NCBI RefSeq assembly: GCF_003568865.1
Contig: NZ_CP031115.1
Coordinates: 1,860,001 to 1,924,000 of the forward strand
Length of the DNA: 64,000 nucleotides
Direction: 5' to 3'
DNA from: Rubrobacter indicoceani
GTDB lineage: Bacteria; Actinomycetota; Rubrobacteria; Rubrobacterales; Rubrobacteraceae
Shown here one piece after another: positions 14,074 through 24,840 of the stretch. The notes under the pieces were generated by a model. That model saw only the letters and a list, made by a program, of their open reading frames with translations. It did no database searches and was not told where the DNA came from. The stretch's first letter is position 1; each line of letters begins with the position of its first letter. Both the position numbers and the translations under genes were made by a program.

Positions 14074-15261
14074 TTGCTTGAGTTATCCGGCCCGGTCCGG
14101 ACCTCCGTCTACCCGTTGGCCCCGGTGATCCTGGCCGCGCTCATGGTCGTCGGCGTTCAGGAACGGGCACCAGCTCAGCCTGACGGAGACGCGCCGGAGA
14201 TACAAGCCGAAGCCTGGGCCGTTGCGGACGTGGAATCCGGGAGGATCCTCGCCGGGGAGAACGTAGACGAGCAGATAATGATGGCCTCGACCGCAAAGGT
14301 GATGACCGCCCTCGTGGTTCTGGAGAGCGGCGTCGGCCTCGATGAGGAGATAGTAGTCTCCGAGGATGCGGAGGAGTACGTCGGCGACACCTACAGCAAC
14401 ATCGGCCTCATAAGCGGCGAGAGCGTCACGGCCCGAGACCTGCTCGCGGCGTCTTTGATCCCGTCCGGCACCGACGCGGATTACGCGCTCGCCGAGTACG
14501 TCGGCGACGGCAGCGTCGAGCAGTTCGTGCAGCAGATGAACGGCAAAGCCGAAGAGCTCGGCCTGCAGAACACCAACTTCACGAACCCGACCGGCATAGA
14601 CGAAGAGAACAACTACTCAAGCGCATCCGACCTGCTCAAGATAACCGGCGCGGCCCTTGAGTACGACCTTTTCAGGGAACTGGTCTCACAGACGCAGGCG
14701 ACCATCCGGGCCGAGGGCGCCGGGGAACGGGAGATCGAGGTCTACACGACAAACGAGCTCCTGAGTACCTACCCGCCCGCAAGCGGCGTAAAGACCGGCA
14801 CGGGGAGCGCGGGCTACATGCTCATCTCCTCGGCCGAAGCCCAGGACGAGTCCTACATCGCCGCCGTTCTCGGCGCGGAGGATGAGGAAGCGGTAAACCA
14901 GTCCTCCGAAGATCTTCTGGACTACGCCTTCGCGAGCTTCCAGCGTCAGGAGATCATCGAAGAAGGCCGGGTCTACGACGAGCGGGAGATCCCGTTCCGC
15001 AGCCGCTCCATAGAGCTGACGGCGGCGGAGAACGTCTCGGCGGTCTTGGAGGAAGGGGCCGAGGTGGAACGCCGCGTCCGGGATAGCGACCTGCCGGACT
15101 CCGCGCAGCAGGGGGACGAAGTCGGTCGGGTCGAGGTGCTCGTCGGCGGCGAAAGCGTCGGTCAGAGCGCCCTGCTCGCCTCCGAAGGCTACGAAGAAGC
15201 CTCCTTCCTGCGGAAGACCACGAGCCGTCTGACCGGTTGGATCGGCGGGCTTTTCGGGTGA
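14074..15261 (+). CDS. D-alanyl-D-alanine carboxypeptidase (peptidase S11)
   Basis: 395 aa from the TTG at 14074, preferred because GGAGAGGAG lies 5 nt upstream; an in-frame GTG at 14044 has no SD. The enzyme removes the terminal D-Ala from peptidoglycan stem peptides outside the membrane. The N-terminus has a hydrophobic export segment ending near an Ala-rich site. Penicillin-binding motifs: STAK at about 72-75, SGT at 131-133 in place of the common SGN, and KTG at 240-242. The C-terminal domain is beta-rich, as in PBP5, and ends in an amphipathic stretch that may hold it to the membrane. It is the first chromosomal gene after the element. Confidence 0.9.
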   Translation: MLELSGPVRTSVYPLAPVILAALMVVGVQERAPAQPDGDAPEIQAEAWAVADVESGRILAGENVDEQIMMASTAKVMTALVVLESGVGLDEEIVVSEDAEEYVGDTYSNIGLISGESVTARDLLAASLIPSGTDADYALAEYVGDGSVEQFVQQMNGKAEELGLQNTNFTNPTGIDEENNYSSASDLLKITGAALEYDLFRELVSQTQATIRAEGAGEREIEVYTTNELLSTYPPASGVKTGTGSAGYMLISSAEAQDESYIAAVLGAEDEEAVNQSSEDLLDYAFASFQRQEIIEEGRVYDEREIPFRSRSIELTAAENVSAVLEEGAEVERRVRDSDLPDSAQQGDEVGRVEVLVGGESVGQSALLASEGYEEASFLRKTTSRLTGWIGGLFG

Positions 15262-15264
15262 TCC

Positions 15265-15285
15265 CACCCCGCCTCTGACGGGGTG
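15265..15285 (+). terminator. Hairpin after the carboxypeptidase gene
   Basis: CACCCCG and CGGGGTG form a perfect 7-bp stem with a 7-nt loop, 3 bp after the stop codon. There is no T-run, so termination is uncertain. Confidence 0.5.
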
Positions 15286-15542
15286 AAGATCAACCCTGTT
15301 CTCTACCGTCAGTCGCTCCTCGTTGCCACCGACGATGTGTATGTTGCACTGATCCTACAAGGGAGTTAATCGTCGGTTCCAACGGCCCGCTTGCGAAACA
15401 CTTTCGTCGGGTTCCGGCGGGCGGTCCGTCGACGCTTGAGCGTACCGGGCAGCCTCCCGGGCGACCGGCTGTGCTTGATCTCCCGCTCCGCTTTTTCAAA
15501 CAGCTCGGCGGTTGCGCGCCGGAAGCCGGGTCGCTGCGGTTC

Positions 15543-15737
15543 TCAGGGGTGCTTGAGGCGAATGTTGTAGGAGCCGCAGACCGGGCAGCCGTCTACGGCG
15601 TTCTTGAGCATCTCCCCGACCGGTCCCATCACCCCCGGTACGGCCCGCGACTTCATGACGACCTCGCCCCTGTACTCCGCGCCGCACATCCTGCACACGA
15701 CCTCCGCTTGCCGCGAACTCTCTTGCGCTCGGGCCAT
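15543..15737 (-). CDS. Zinc-ribbon protein
   Basis: 64 aa with two CxxC pairs, CRMC near residue 15 and CPVC near residue 51, spaced as in a zinc ribbon. The function is unknown. It starts 10 bp after the stop of the Ig-like gene, so the two are probably co-transcribed. After its TGA stop the same frame stays open for about 58 further codons rich in Lys and Arg, ending near 15370, with no normal start codon early in that stretch. Confidence 0.65.
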   Translation of the reverse strand: MARAQESSRQAEVVCRMCGAEYRGEVVMKSRAVPGVMGPVGEMLKNAVDGCPVCGSYNIRLKHP

Positions 15738-15747
15738 GACCGGCCTC

Positions 15748-16149
15748 CTATTCGTCCTTTAGTGAAAGATACTCGTCAACCCGCAGCCTGAAGCTGTGGC
15801 GATGTTTGTTGCCCGCGCCGTCCACCGCTACGAACGTGAGCTTCGTGTTCCCGCTGCATCCGGCCCCACGCGCCACGCGGGCAAGCTCCTTTGCCCGGAC
15901 TCTATACCGGGTGTTCCCCCCGGCGGGGATTCGGGCGGGTATCTCACCCTCAATCTCAAAGCGGAGCGGCTCTTCCGAACCCTTCGTTCTGACCCCGACG
16001 GAGGTTACCTCTACCGCCTCCCGGCCCGTGTTCTCCGCGTCGAAGAACACGTAGAGCGGGGAGATGTCTCCGCTCGAGAGCAGATACGCACCGAGGTTCC
16101 GGGTGAGCTTCAGAGGCGATGAACCGAATATCTTAGAGAGCAGGCTCAT
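15748..16149 (-). CDS. Hypothetical protein, immunoglobulin-like fold
   Basis: 133 aa from the ATG at 16147-16149, chosen because GGAG lies 6 nt upstream and the frame above it is Arg/Pro-rich noise. Alternating beta strands (VFFDAENTGREAVEVTSVGV, then FEIEGEIPARIPAGGNTRYR) suggest a beta-sandwich. There is no signal peptide. The zinc-ribbon gene follows after 10 bp. Confidence 0.65.
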   Translation of the reverse strand: MSLLSKIFGSSPLKLTRNLGAYLLSSGDISPLYVFFDAENTGREAVEVTSVGVRTKGSEEPLRFEIEGEIPARIPAGGNTRYRVRAKELARVARGAGCSGNTKLTFVAVDGAGNKHRHSFRLRVDEYLSLKDE

Positions 16150-16538
16150 CTCTCGCTCCGGGTCGTGGTCCACGCAAGGTATTTGTCGAGAAGGCGAGAG
16201 GCGGGTCGGAAGAGGGGGATCGCTCCCCCGATGGAGAGCACGTGTACGTTTCCCCGGACCGCAGGGGCGCACCCGCCCCACCCTCGCCCGGGTCCCCGAG
16301 GTTCCCGAAGGCAAGGGCGTAGCCAGCAGCGGAGTCGATCATGGAGGGGAGGCGAACAGGCTTCGGCGGGCCGTGCGTCGCTATAAGGAGCGCGCCGCAG
16401 GTCACGACCGCCGGGCGCAGGCTCTCGGGGTAGCAATTCACGGGGAGGTTCCGGGACGAGGGAGCACAACGGTTTTCGGAGAGGTTCCCTCGCCCGCGTT
16501 CAAGCGCCCGCCCCTCTACGGGCGGCCTCGTCCAACCG
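16150..16538. other. Intergenic stretch without a supported gene
   Basis: About 390 bp. On the minus strand a frame reads fairly well between about 16240 and 16440 (PAVVTCGALLIATHGPPKPV) but has no proper start or SD and matches nothing I know; it may be an old gene remnant. A GGGGGA-N4-TCCCCC hairpin lies at 16214-16229. Confidence 0.4.
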
Positions 16539-17315
16539 CTACCACGCCGTCGTGCCGCCATCTACGACGACCGTCTGTCCCGTCATGTACGCCGCCGCCG
16601 GGGAGGCAAGGAAAACTATTACGCCCTTCAGTTCCTCGGGCGTACCGAAGCGGTTGAGCGGGATGTCGGCGAGCATCTCGTCCCCGAACTTCTCTATCAG
16701 GCCACCGGACATCTTTGTAGGGAACCAGCCCGGCGCGATGGCGTTGACGTTTATATCGTAGCGCGCCCAGCCCGTAGCGAGGTCGCGGGTCATGTTCACT
16801 ATCGCGCCTTTGGAGGAGTTGTAGCCGATCGTCTGCATGTACTTCGGGTTGCCGCCGACGAGGCCGGCTACGCTTGCTATGTTTATGATCTTCCCGCCCG
16901 AGCCGCGCTCTATCATGCGCCGGCCGACCGCCTGGCTCATTAGGAACGTCCCGCGCACGTTCACCTTCATCACGTGATCGAACCGCTCCGGCGGCATCTC
17001 TTCGGTCGGCGCGCCCCACGTCGCCCCGGAGTTGTTGACAAGGATGTCCACGCCCCCGAACTCGGACTCCGCCGCCGACACGACCTTCTCAACGTCCCCT
17101 TCTTCGGTGATGTCGGCGGCGACGGCGAGCGCCCTGCCGCCTGCGGCTTCGATGTCGGCCTTCACCTCGTCGAGCGGCTCCTGTTTGCGCGAGCAGACCA
17201 CGACGTTCGCCCCCGCGTCCGACAGAGCCTCGGCCATGTACCTCCCGAGGCCGCGCCCGCCGCCCGTGACCACCGCCGTCTTTCCGTCGAGCCGGAAAAG
17301 GTCGAGGGCGTTCAA
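16539..17315 (-). CDS. Short-chain dehydrogenase/reductase
   Basis: 258 aa, classical SDR length. NAD(P) motif TGGGRGLG at about 18-25, NNSG near 92-95, catalytic serine in NIASVAG, and the YxxxK pair in GYNSSKGA, followed by PGW. It resembles gluconate 5-dehydrogenase / 3-oxoacyl reductase types; the substrate cannot be fixed. The TTG start overlaps the TGA of the upstream acyl-CoA ligase as TTGA, so the two are coupled, which favours an acyl-chain substrate. Confidence 0.88.
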   Translation of the reverse strand: MNALDLFRLDGKTAVVTGGGRGLGRYMAEALSDAGANVVVCSRKQEPLDEVKADIEAAGGRALAVAADITEEGDVEKVVSAAESEFGGVDILVNNSGATWGAPTEEMPPERFDHVMKVNVRGTFLMSQAVGRRMIERGSGGKIINIASVAGLVGGNPKYMQTIGYNSSKGAIVNMTRDLATGWARYDINVNAIAPGWFPTKMSGGLIEKFGDEMLADIPLNRFGTPEELKGVIVFLASPAAAYMTGQTVVVDGGTTAW

Positions 17316-18970
17316 GAGGCACCCCCGACGTCGCCGATCTTCGCCTTCTCCTCATCTGCCAGCACGCGCCGCAGAAGCTTCCCGACGGTTGACTTCGGCA
17401 GCTCTTCACGGAACTCGATCCCCTTCGGGGCCTTGTACGACGCGAGCCGCTCCCGGCAGAAGGCGACGAGCTCGTCTTCCGTGAGGTCTGAGCCGGATTT
17501 CCTTACGACGAACGCCTTGACCGTCTCGCCCCGGTACTCGTCCGGAACCCCGATCGCCACGGCCTCGGCGACGGCCTCGTGCTCGAAAAGAACCTCCTCG
17601 ACCTCGCGGGGGTAGATGTTGTAGCCGCCTGCGACGATCATGTCTTTTTTCCGGTCCACGATGTAGAAGTAGCCGTCGCTGTCCATCGTCGCTACGTCGC
17701 CGGTGTAAAGCCAGCCGTCTCGGAGAGCCTTCTCCGTCTCGTCCGGCATGTTCCAGTATCCGGCCATCACCTGCGGTCCCCTGATGATAAGCTCCCCGGA
17801 CTCACCGACGGGCATCTCGTGGTCTCCGGTCTCCACGTCCACGATGCGGGCGTCGGTCGAGGGGATCGGGATGCCGATGGAGCCTTCCCGGCCCCCCGAG
17901 AGAAACGTCGGGTTGTTGTGCGTAACGGGCGAGGTCTCGGAGAGCCCGTAGCCCTCGAAGACGGGGCGTCCGGCTTTCTGCTCGAAGCTACGCTTGAGGT
18001 TCACCGGGAGAGCCGCGCCGCCGGAGTTAAAGGTATCCACCCGATCGAAGCCGTACTCCTTGAGGTCCGCGCCGCTTGCAAGGAGCCCCATGTACATCGT
18101 CGGAACGGCGGGGAAGAACTTCGGGGCGTTGTCCCTGACCGTGTTCAGGATCATCTCCGGATCGAAGCGCGGGATAAGGAGTTGCCTGAGGCCAAGATCC
18201 AGCCCGAACATCATGACGCACGTAAGCCCGTAGATGTGGAAGAACGGCAGGACCCCGACGATGCCCTCGTTGTTCTGGAACTTCTCCCGGTCGGAGGCGA
18301 ACATATCGAGCGTCTGCCCGACGTTTGCGAGCAGGTTCCGGTGCGTGAGCATCGCCCCCTTCGATACGCCCGTGGTCCCGCCCGTGTACTGCAGCGCGGC
18401 GAGGTCTTTGTGCGGGTTTACGGGCGCCGGGGCGACCTCCCCCTCGCCGCCCGCGAGAAAGGCCCCGAAGTCGTGGTGGTCCTCGCTGAGTTCGACGGCG
18501 CCCTGAAAGCTCACGACGATGACGTTCTTCAGGTCCGTCTCCGGCAGGACGGCCTTCACGCGCTCGTACATGTCGGCATAGACGAAGATGGTCTCGGCGC
18601 CCGAGTCGCGCAGGATGTACTCTATCTCGCGCTCGACGTAGAGCGGGTTGAGCTGCGTGACGACCGCCCCGAGCTTGACGGTGGCGAAGAAGCCCATAAC
18701 GTACTGGGGACAGTTCGGGAGCATGAGCGCGACGCGGTCGCCTTTCGAAACTCCCGCCTCCGACATCGCCGCCGAGAGCTTCTCGACCGTTCCATACAGA
18801 TGGGCAAACGGCACGTCATTGCCGAAAAACGAGAGCGCGACCTTTCCGGAGTGCTTCTGCACCGCGCGACCGAGAAACTCGAAAACGGAGCCTTCGAACA
18901 CCTCCGTCTCGGGTGCGACGTGTCCTCTGTAGACCTCAAGCCAGGGCTTTTCTTCTCTGAACGTTGCCAA
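17312..18970 (-). CDS. Long-chain fatty-acid-CoA ligase
   Basis: 552 aa, a member of the adenylate-forming family that activates fatty acids as acyl-AMP and then acyl-CoA. The P-loop-like motif YTGGTTGVSKGAMLTHRN is near residue 190, GYGLSETSP near 340, YTGDVATMDSDGYFYIVDRKKD near 425 and the C-terminal hinge GGYNIYPREVEEVL after it; PKSTVGKLLRR carries the catalytic lysine. Start: TTG with GGAGG 6 nt upstream. It is coupled with the SDR gene downstream. Confidence 0.92.
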   Translation of the reverse strand: MATFREEKPWLEVYRGHVAPETEVFEGSVFEFLGRAVQKHSGKVALSFFGNDVPFAHLYGTVEKLSAAMSEAGVSKGDRVALMLPNCPQYVMGFFATVKLGAVVTQLNPLYVEREIEYILRDSGAETIFVYADMYERVKAVLPETDLKNVIVVSFQGAVELSEDHHDFGAFLAGGEGEVAPAPVNPHKDLAALQYTGGTTGVSKGAMLTHRNLLANVGQTLDMFASDREKFQNNEGIVGVLPFFHIYGLTCVMMFGLDLGLRQLLIPRFDPEMILNTVRDNAPKFFPAVPTMYMGLLASGADLKEYGFDRVDTFNSGGAALPVNLKRSFEQKAGRPVFEGYGLSETSPVTHNNPTFLSGGREGSIGIPIPSTDARIVDVETGDHEMPVGESGELIIRGPQVMAGYWNMPDETEKALRDGWLYTGDVATMDSDGYFYIVDRKKDMIVAGGYNIYPREVEEVLFEHEAVAEAVAIGVPDEYRGETVKAFVVRKSGSDLTEDELVAFCRERLASYKAPKGIEFREELPKSTVGKLLRRVLADEEKAKIGDVGGAS

Positions 18971-19068
18971 GCCGATCCTCCCTCTCTACCTGCGAAGGCG
19001 CAAAAGCCCGCAGGATAGCTTCCCTTTTCCTCCAGGCTATTTTACCCGGAGCGGGAGAGGGACGCGGG

Positions 19069-20055
19069 TCAGGTGGCTTCGGAGGGCGAGTTCCAGCGAG
19101 ACTCGGGATTCTCCGGGACGTAGAGGGCACGCCTTAGAGGGTTGTCGTGGTGGCTCCAGCCGCCGTCCGTTACGTTTTTCGTGCTCTCGGCGTACATACC
19201 GAGCCTGGCGTCCATGTTGTCTATAAAGTGGACGAGTATCGCCTCGAGGGTCTTCGGGATCTCTGGGGATCCGAACTGCTGCTCGCCCTGGTGAGCGAGG
19301 AGTATGTGCGAGATATGGAGGGCGAGTTCCTTCGGGAAGTCCGGCAGCTGCTCGATGTAGTCCGAGATCACGCGCTCCCCGAGCACGACGTGGCCGATCA
19401 GCCGTCCCTCGGTCGTGTAGGCGAAGCCGCCGAGATCCCACGAAAGCTCCCGGACCTTCCCCACGTCGTGGAAGATGGCGCAGAAGACGAGCAGATCCCT
19501 GTTGACCGGATAGAGCTTCGCCAGAGACTTCGCCACCCGCATACACTGGAGCGAGTGTTCGAGCAGCCCCCCGAGCCGGGCGTGGTGCATCGTCTTTGCC
19601 GCCGGAGCCTCGCAGAAGGCGTCCCAGAGGTCCTTGTCCGAGGCGATCAGACCAAAAAGCTCCGCGAGGTTGTCGTCCCTGAAGCTCCAGCCCGCCTCCA
19701 GGACCTCGGCGGCCATCGCCCGGCGGTCCTGCTCGGAGACCGGAAGGTAATCCTCCTCGGAGACTTCATCGGCGCGGAGCACCCTGAGGCGCTCTACCTT
19801 GAGCTGGAGCATCCCCCGGTACTCGTGGGTCTGTCCCTCGACGTGGACGTAGCCCGGTTCCGGTATGCCGCCGAGGAGTTCCTGCGGCAGCCCCCACATC
19901 CGGGCGTCTATCGAGCCGGTCTTGTCCAGAAGCATCGTCGAGAGGTACGGAACGCCCCGGCTGTCGTTTCGGACCGAGGCGTCGCGAGCGAGGAACGTGG
20001 AGCGGACCCGCTGGCCCGCCCCGAGGTCCCTCGCCCAGAAATTCTCTTTGCTCAC
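19069..20055 (-). CDS. YhaM-like 3'-5' exoribonuclease (OB fold + HD domain)
   Basis: 328 aa. Residues about 10-95 form an OB-type nucleic-acid-binding domain (RGVPYLSTMLLDKTGSIDAR, then VEGQTHEYRGMLQLKVERLR). An HD phosphohydrolase follows, with H-x-LL-EHS near 165, the metal site FHDVGKVREL near 195 and HISHILLAHQG near 255. This order is that of YhaM/CbF, which trims RNA and DNA 3' ends. GTG start. It is single, with permease genes downstream on the same strand. Confidence 0.88.
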   Translation of the reverse strand: MSKENFWARDLGAGQRVRSTFLARDASVRNDSRGVPYLSTMLLDKTGSIDARMWGLPQELLGGIPEPGYVHVEGQTHEYRGMLQLKVERLRVLRADEVSEEDYLPVSEQDRRAMAAEVLEAGWSFRDDNLAELFGLIASDKDLWDAFCEAPAAKTMHHARLGGLLEHSLQCMRVAKSLAKLYPVNRDLLVFCAIFHDVGKVRELSWDLGGFAYTTEGRLIGHVVLGERVISDYIEQLPDFPKELALHISHILLAHQGEQQFGSPEIPKTLEAILVHFIDNMDARLGMYAESTKNVTDGGWSHHDNPLRRALYVPENPESRWNSPSEAT

Positions 20056-20138
20056 GTTCGTGGTACTCAGGTTTCCGGCTCTCTAGCGTCAGCGCTGCAC
20101 GGGGTGTGGACCCTTCCAACGCAGAACAGCTTAACAGG

Positions 20139-20996
20139 TTATCCCTTCACCGCCCCCGCCGTCAGGCCCGAGACGATGCGCCGCTGGAAGATCAGGACCA
20201 TTATCACGAGCGGGACGGTGACCACGACCGCCGCTGCGGCCTGCGCCCCGTAGTCGGTGGTGTACTGCGTCGCGAAGTTCGGTATAACGACCGTTACCGG
20301 CTGGGTCTGCGGCGTGAAAAGAAACGTGTTGGCGAAGAGGAACTCGTTCCAGGCCGCGATGAACGTCAGGATGGCGCACGTGAACACCCCCGGCGCGGCG
20401 AGCGGCACGATAACCTTTCTGAACGCCTGCAGCGTCGTCGCCCCGTCAACCTGCGCGGCCTCCTCTAGGTCTCGCGGAAGCTCCTTGAAGAACGCGACCA
20501 GGATCCAGACCGTCAGGGGCAGCGCGAAAACAACGTTCGCGATGATGACCGACCAGTAAGTGTCTATCAGGCCGAAGGTCGAGAACTGCTGGAAGAGCGG
20601 CGCGAGTATGGCGACCGCCGGGAAGAAGCTTATGGCGAGGATCAGGGTCATAACAGAGCTCTTGAACCGGAACCGCAGGCGGGCTATCGCGTACCCGGCA
20701 AGCGCGCCGAAAAAGAGGCAGATCACCGTCGTCACCCCGGCGATAACGACGCTGTTCAAAAGAGCGCGGCGGAAGGTCGGGTTTGCAAAGACCGTATCGT
20801 AGCTTGTCCCGACCGGCGGCGCGAACGCCGTGGCGACCGGAGAGGCGAAAAGGTCGGCCTTGCTGACGATGCTCATCTTGAACACCCAGAGAAGCGGCAG
20901 GATGCTCGCCAGCACAAAGAGAACGATAAAGATGTAGAAGAGCGTGCTCTTGGCGGCTCCGGCCCCGCCGCTCTTGCCTGCCGTTGCTGAAGCCAT
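20139..20996 (-). CDS. Sugar ABC transporter permease, MalG type
   Basis: 285 aa with six hydrophobic segments. The EAA loop that docks on the ATPase is EEAAQVDGATTLQAFRKVI, near residue 185. It is the second permease of a carbohydrate importer; the MalF-type permease ends 27 bp upstream. The substrate cannot be read from the sequence; maltose, trehalose or another oligosaccharide are likely for this group. Confidence 0.92.
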   Translation of the reverse strand: MASATAGKSGGAGAAKSTLFYIFIVLFVLASILPLLWVFKMSIVSKADLFASPVATAFAPPVGTSYDTVFANPTFRRALLNSVVIAGVTTVICLFFGALAGYAIARLRFRFKSSVMTLILAISFFPAVAILAPLFQQFSTFGLIDTYWSVIIANVVFALPLTVWILVAFFKELPRDLEEAAQVDGATTLQAFRKVIVPLAAPGVFTCAILTFIAAWNEFLFANTFLFTPQTQPVTVVIPNFATQYTTDYGAQAAAAVVVTVPLVIMVLIFQRRIVSGLTAGAVKG

Positions 20997-21023
20997 CAGG
21001 AAAGGTTCCTTTCTCTCATCGGG

Positions 21024-21947
21024 CTAGTCCTCCGTCGAGGTCTGCATGCCGAAGACCTTGATAAAGACCAGGGCCAGCAGGAACGCCGTCACAAAGATAA
21101 ACACCGCAGCCGCGTTCCCCTGGGCAAACTGGAGCTGGCTGATCTTCACCCCCTCGTAGACGAACGTGCTCAGGGACTCGAGCTCCCGGTTCGACATGCC
21201 CCAGAAAAGGTCGAAGACCCGGTACGATTCAAGCGTCCTGAACAGAAGCGCGACGAGCAGCGCGGGCTTCAGGAGCGGCATCGTTATCGAGAAGAACCGC
21301 TGAAAGACGTTGGCCCCATCCACCCTTGCAGCCTCGTAGACATCCTCGGGGATGGTCAGAAGCCCGGCGAGGAGCAAAAGCGCCATAAACGGCGTCGTCT
21401 TCCACACGTCGACCCCGATGGCCGCTATAAGAAGCAGGGTGCGGTCGGAGAGGATGGGCTGCGCGATAACGCCCAGAACGTCGTTTGCCAGCCAGTTCAC
21501 GACCCCGACCTGATCCTGAAACATCAGCCGCCACATAACCGCCGAGACGACCGTGGGAAAGGCCCACGGAACCAGAATCGCCGCCCGCACGAGACCGCGC
21601 CCCCTGAAGGCGCGGTTGATGGCGAGGGCTATGGCAAGCCCGATTATGAACTCAAAGAACACCGCGACGACGGTAAAGACAACGGTATTGTACAGGCCCT
21701 CGCGGAAGCCGGGGTTCTGGAACATCTCGGCGTAGTTCTCGAAGCCGACAAACCCGCCGATGCCGGTTATCGTCGAGTCCGTAAGGCTCAGGACAACGGA
21801 GTACAGAACCGGGAAGAGCGCGATTGCGAAGATCACCAGAATGGTCGGCAGGATCATCAGGTACGCCGTGCGGCGTTCCGGGTTGCCGAACTCCTCCCTG
21901 AAGAAACCGCCTTTTTTCTTGCCGCCGGAGCGGCTTGCGCTAGCCAT
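21024..21947 (-). CDS. Sugar ABC transporter permease, MalF type
   Basis: 307 aa with six membrane segments. The EAA loop is [20 protein letters not shown], near residue 200. The N-terminal tail is basic and cytoplasmic. SD GGAGGTGA lies 6 nt before the ATG. It stands between the binding-protein gene (35 bp upstream) and the MalG-type permease, in one operon. Confidence 0.92.
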   Translation of the reverse strand: MASASRSGGKKKGGFFREEFGNPERRTAYLMILPTILVIFAIALFPVLYSVVLSLTDSTITGIGGFVGFENYAEMFQNPGFREGLYNTVVFTVVAVFFEFIIGLAIALAINRAFRGRGLVRAAILVPWAFPTVVSAVMWRLMFQDQVGVVNWLANDVLGVIAQPILSDRTLLLIAAIGVDVWKTTPFMALLLLAGLLTIPEDVYEAARVDGANVFQRFFSITMPLLKPALLVALLFRTLESYRVFDLFWGMSNRELESLSTFVYEGVKISQLQFAQGNAAAVFIFVTAFLLALVFIKVFGMQTSTED

Positions 21948-21982
21948 TTTCTTTCACCTCCCGAGATAGTGGAGGCCGCATG

Positions 21983-23344
21983 TTACGACCCCTGATCCAC
22001 GATGTTCTGCAGCTCCTGCTGCAGGTTCGCCGCGGTCTCCTCCGGGGTGCTGTTGCCCGTGAGGTTTGCGTTGAACTGCTCGGCCATAACGAGCGACATG
22101 TCCGAGTAGTACGGTGAGGCCGGACGCGGCGTGGCGTTGGCGATTGCCTCCTGCCCCCCGGCCAGATCCACGACCGGAAGCGCGTCAAGGACTTCCTGCT
22201 CCTCGTAGAGCGCGCTGAGCGTCGGCAGGAAACCACCCTCCACCGCCCGGAAGCGCTGCTGTTCGGGCTGGCTGGCGAAGTTGATGAACTCCCAGGCTCC
22301 GTCCTGAACCTCCTGCGGCGCGGTCGCCGAGATGTAGAAGTTCCAGCCGCCGAGCCCCGGAGAACTCTCCCCGCCCTCACCCGCCGGAAGCGAGGTAATG
22401 CCGACCTGATCTCGCTCTATGTTCGCCTCTTCCGGGGTAACGAGACCGTAGACGTACGGCCAGTTTCTGAGGAATACGCCGTCCCCCTGCAAAAACGTCG
22501 TCTGCGACTCGGTCTCGGTGTAGTTTGCGACGGCCTGCGGGGCGGCCTCGCTCACGACCATCTGACGCTCGGCCTCAAGCGCGGCGATGGCCTCCGGGCT
22601 GTCTATAAGAACCTGGCTGGAGTCTTCCGAGAGGATTTGACCCCCGTAGCTGTAGATGTACTCCAGCGCGTTGACGACGCCGCCCTCGTAGTTTGAACCC
22701 TGGAAGGCGTACCCGATGCGCGTTCCGGCGTCCTGCTTTATCTGGTTTGCGGTCTCCCTGAGTTCGTCCCACGTGGTCGGCGGCTCGACCCCGGCGTCGT
22801 CGAGGAGGTCCTGCCTGTAGTACAGCACCCCGAAGTCCGTAAACCACGGCACCCCGTAGACCGCCCCGTCGTACGTGTTCGACTCAACCGGGCCGGGCAG
22901 GAAGTTCCCCCGCATCTGCTCGGTGAAGCGGTCCGAGAGATCCAGAATCCACCCGTTGGCCGCGAACTGCCCCGGCCAGATAACGTCCCCGCCGATAAGC
23001 GCGAGGTCCCCGCCCCCGGCCTGGAACTGCGTCCTCAGACGGTCGAAGAACTGCCCGGTGTCGGACGGCTGCTGCTGGAAGTTCGCCCGGAACTCCCCGG
23101 CGAACTGCTCGTTGAAGCGTCGCACCAGCTCCTGCAGGGACCCCGACTCGTCCGGTCCGAACGCGAAGTTGACGAGCACGCTGCCGTCCTCCGCCGTCTG
23201 CACCCCGCCGCCGCCACCGCAGCCCGCCGCCGTCCCGAGAAGCGTCGCCCCCGCAAGACCCGCGCCGCCGAGCTTGAGGAACCGCCTCCGGCTCATCCCC
23301 CGCCCGAACACCCCGCTACGACCGCCTTTTACCGATTTCCTCAC
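21983..23344 (-). CDS. ABC transporter sugar-binding lipoprotein (Tat-exported)
   Basis: 453 aa from the GTG at 23342-23344, which has AAAGGG 8 nt upstream; an in-frame GTG at 23368 has no SD. The signal has the twin-arginine motif SRRRFLKLGG, a hydrophobic core, and the lipobox GTAAGC whose cysteine would be lipidated. The mature part (EESQFLQG-like segments, GGWNFYISATAPQ, and WEFINFASQPEQQ) is that of family 1 solute-binding proteins, which deliver oligosaccharides to MalFG-type permeases. First gene of the importer after the ATPase gene, 83 bp downstream of it. Confidence 0.92.
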   Translation of the reverse strand: MRKSVKGGRSGVFGRGMSRRRFLKLGGAGLAGATLLGTAAGCGGGGGVQTAEDGSVLVNFAFGPDESGSLQELVRRFNEQFAGEFRANFQQQPSDTGQFFDRLRTQFQAGGGDLALIGGDVIWPGQFAANGWILDLSDRFTEQMRGNFLPGPVESNTYDGAVYGVPWFTDFGVLYYRQDLLDDAGVEPPTTWDELRETANQIKQDAGTRIGYAFQGSNYEGGVVNALEYIYSYGGQILSEDSSQVLIDSPEAIAALEAERQMVVSEAAPQAVANYTETESQTTFLQGDGVFLRNWPYVYGLVTPEEANIERDQVGITSLPAGEGGESSPGLGGWNFYISATAPQEVQDGAWEFINFASQPEQQRFRAVEGGFLPTLSALYEEQEVLDALPVVDLAGGQEAIANATPRPASPYYSDMSLVMAEQFNANLTGNSTPEETAANLQQELQNIVDQGS

Positions 23345-23427
23345 CTGGTTTTCCCTTTCCCTTGGCACATCGTTTAACCGTCCGACCCCGCTTTTCCGGG
23401 GCGTTTCGCTGCTCTTGCGTTTCTTTG

Positions 23428-24630
<1,203 letters not shown>

Positions 24631-24840
24631 TTTCACTCCTCCTTCAGGTTTATGGCCCACCGGAACTTCTACCCGACGCGTTTAAGGAAACCCCCGGCTC
24701 GTCTCTTGTCTTACCATTCTTATTTTCCGTTTCTGTCCGTTTCTATCCGGTTCGAGGATGCTTCGCCATGCAAACAAAAATCCTCGTCTTTCCCCGTCGG
24801 GTTCTGCCCCAGCTATGAGACCCGACACCGGGCATTGTAG

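Noticed and set aside
17579-19018. 479-codon plus-strand frame
   Set aside because: Antisense to the acyl-CoA ligase, whose motifs are unambiguous.
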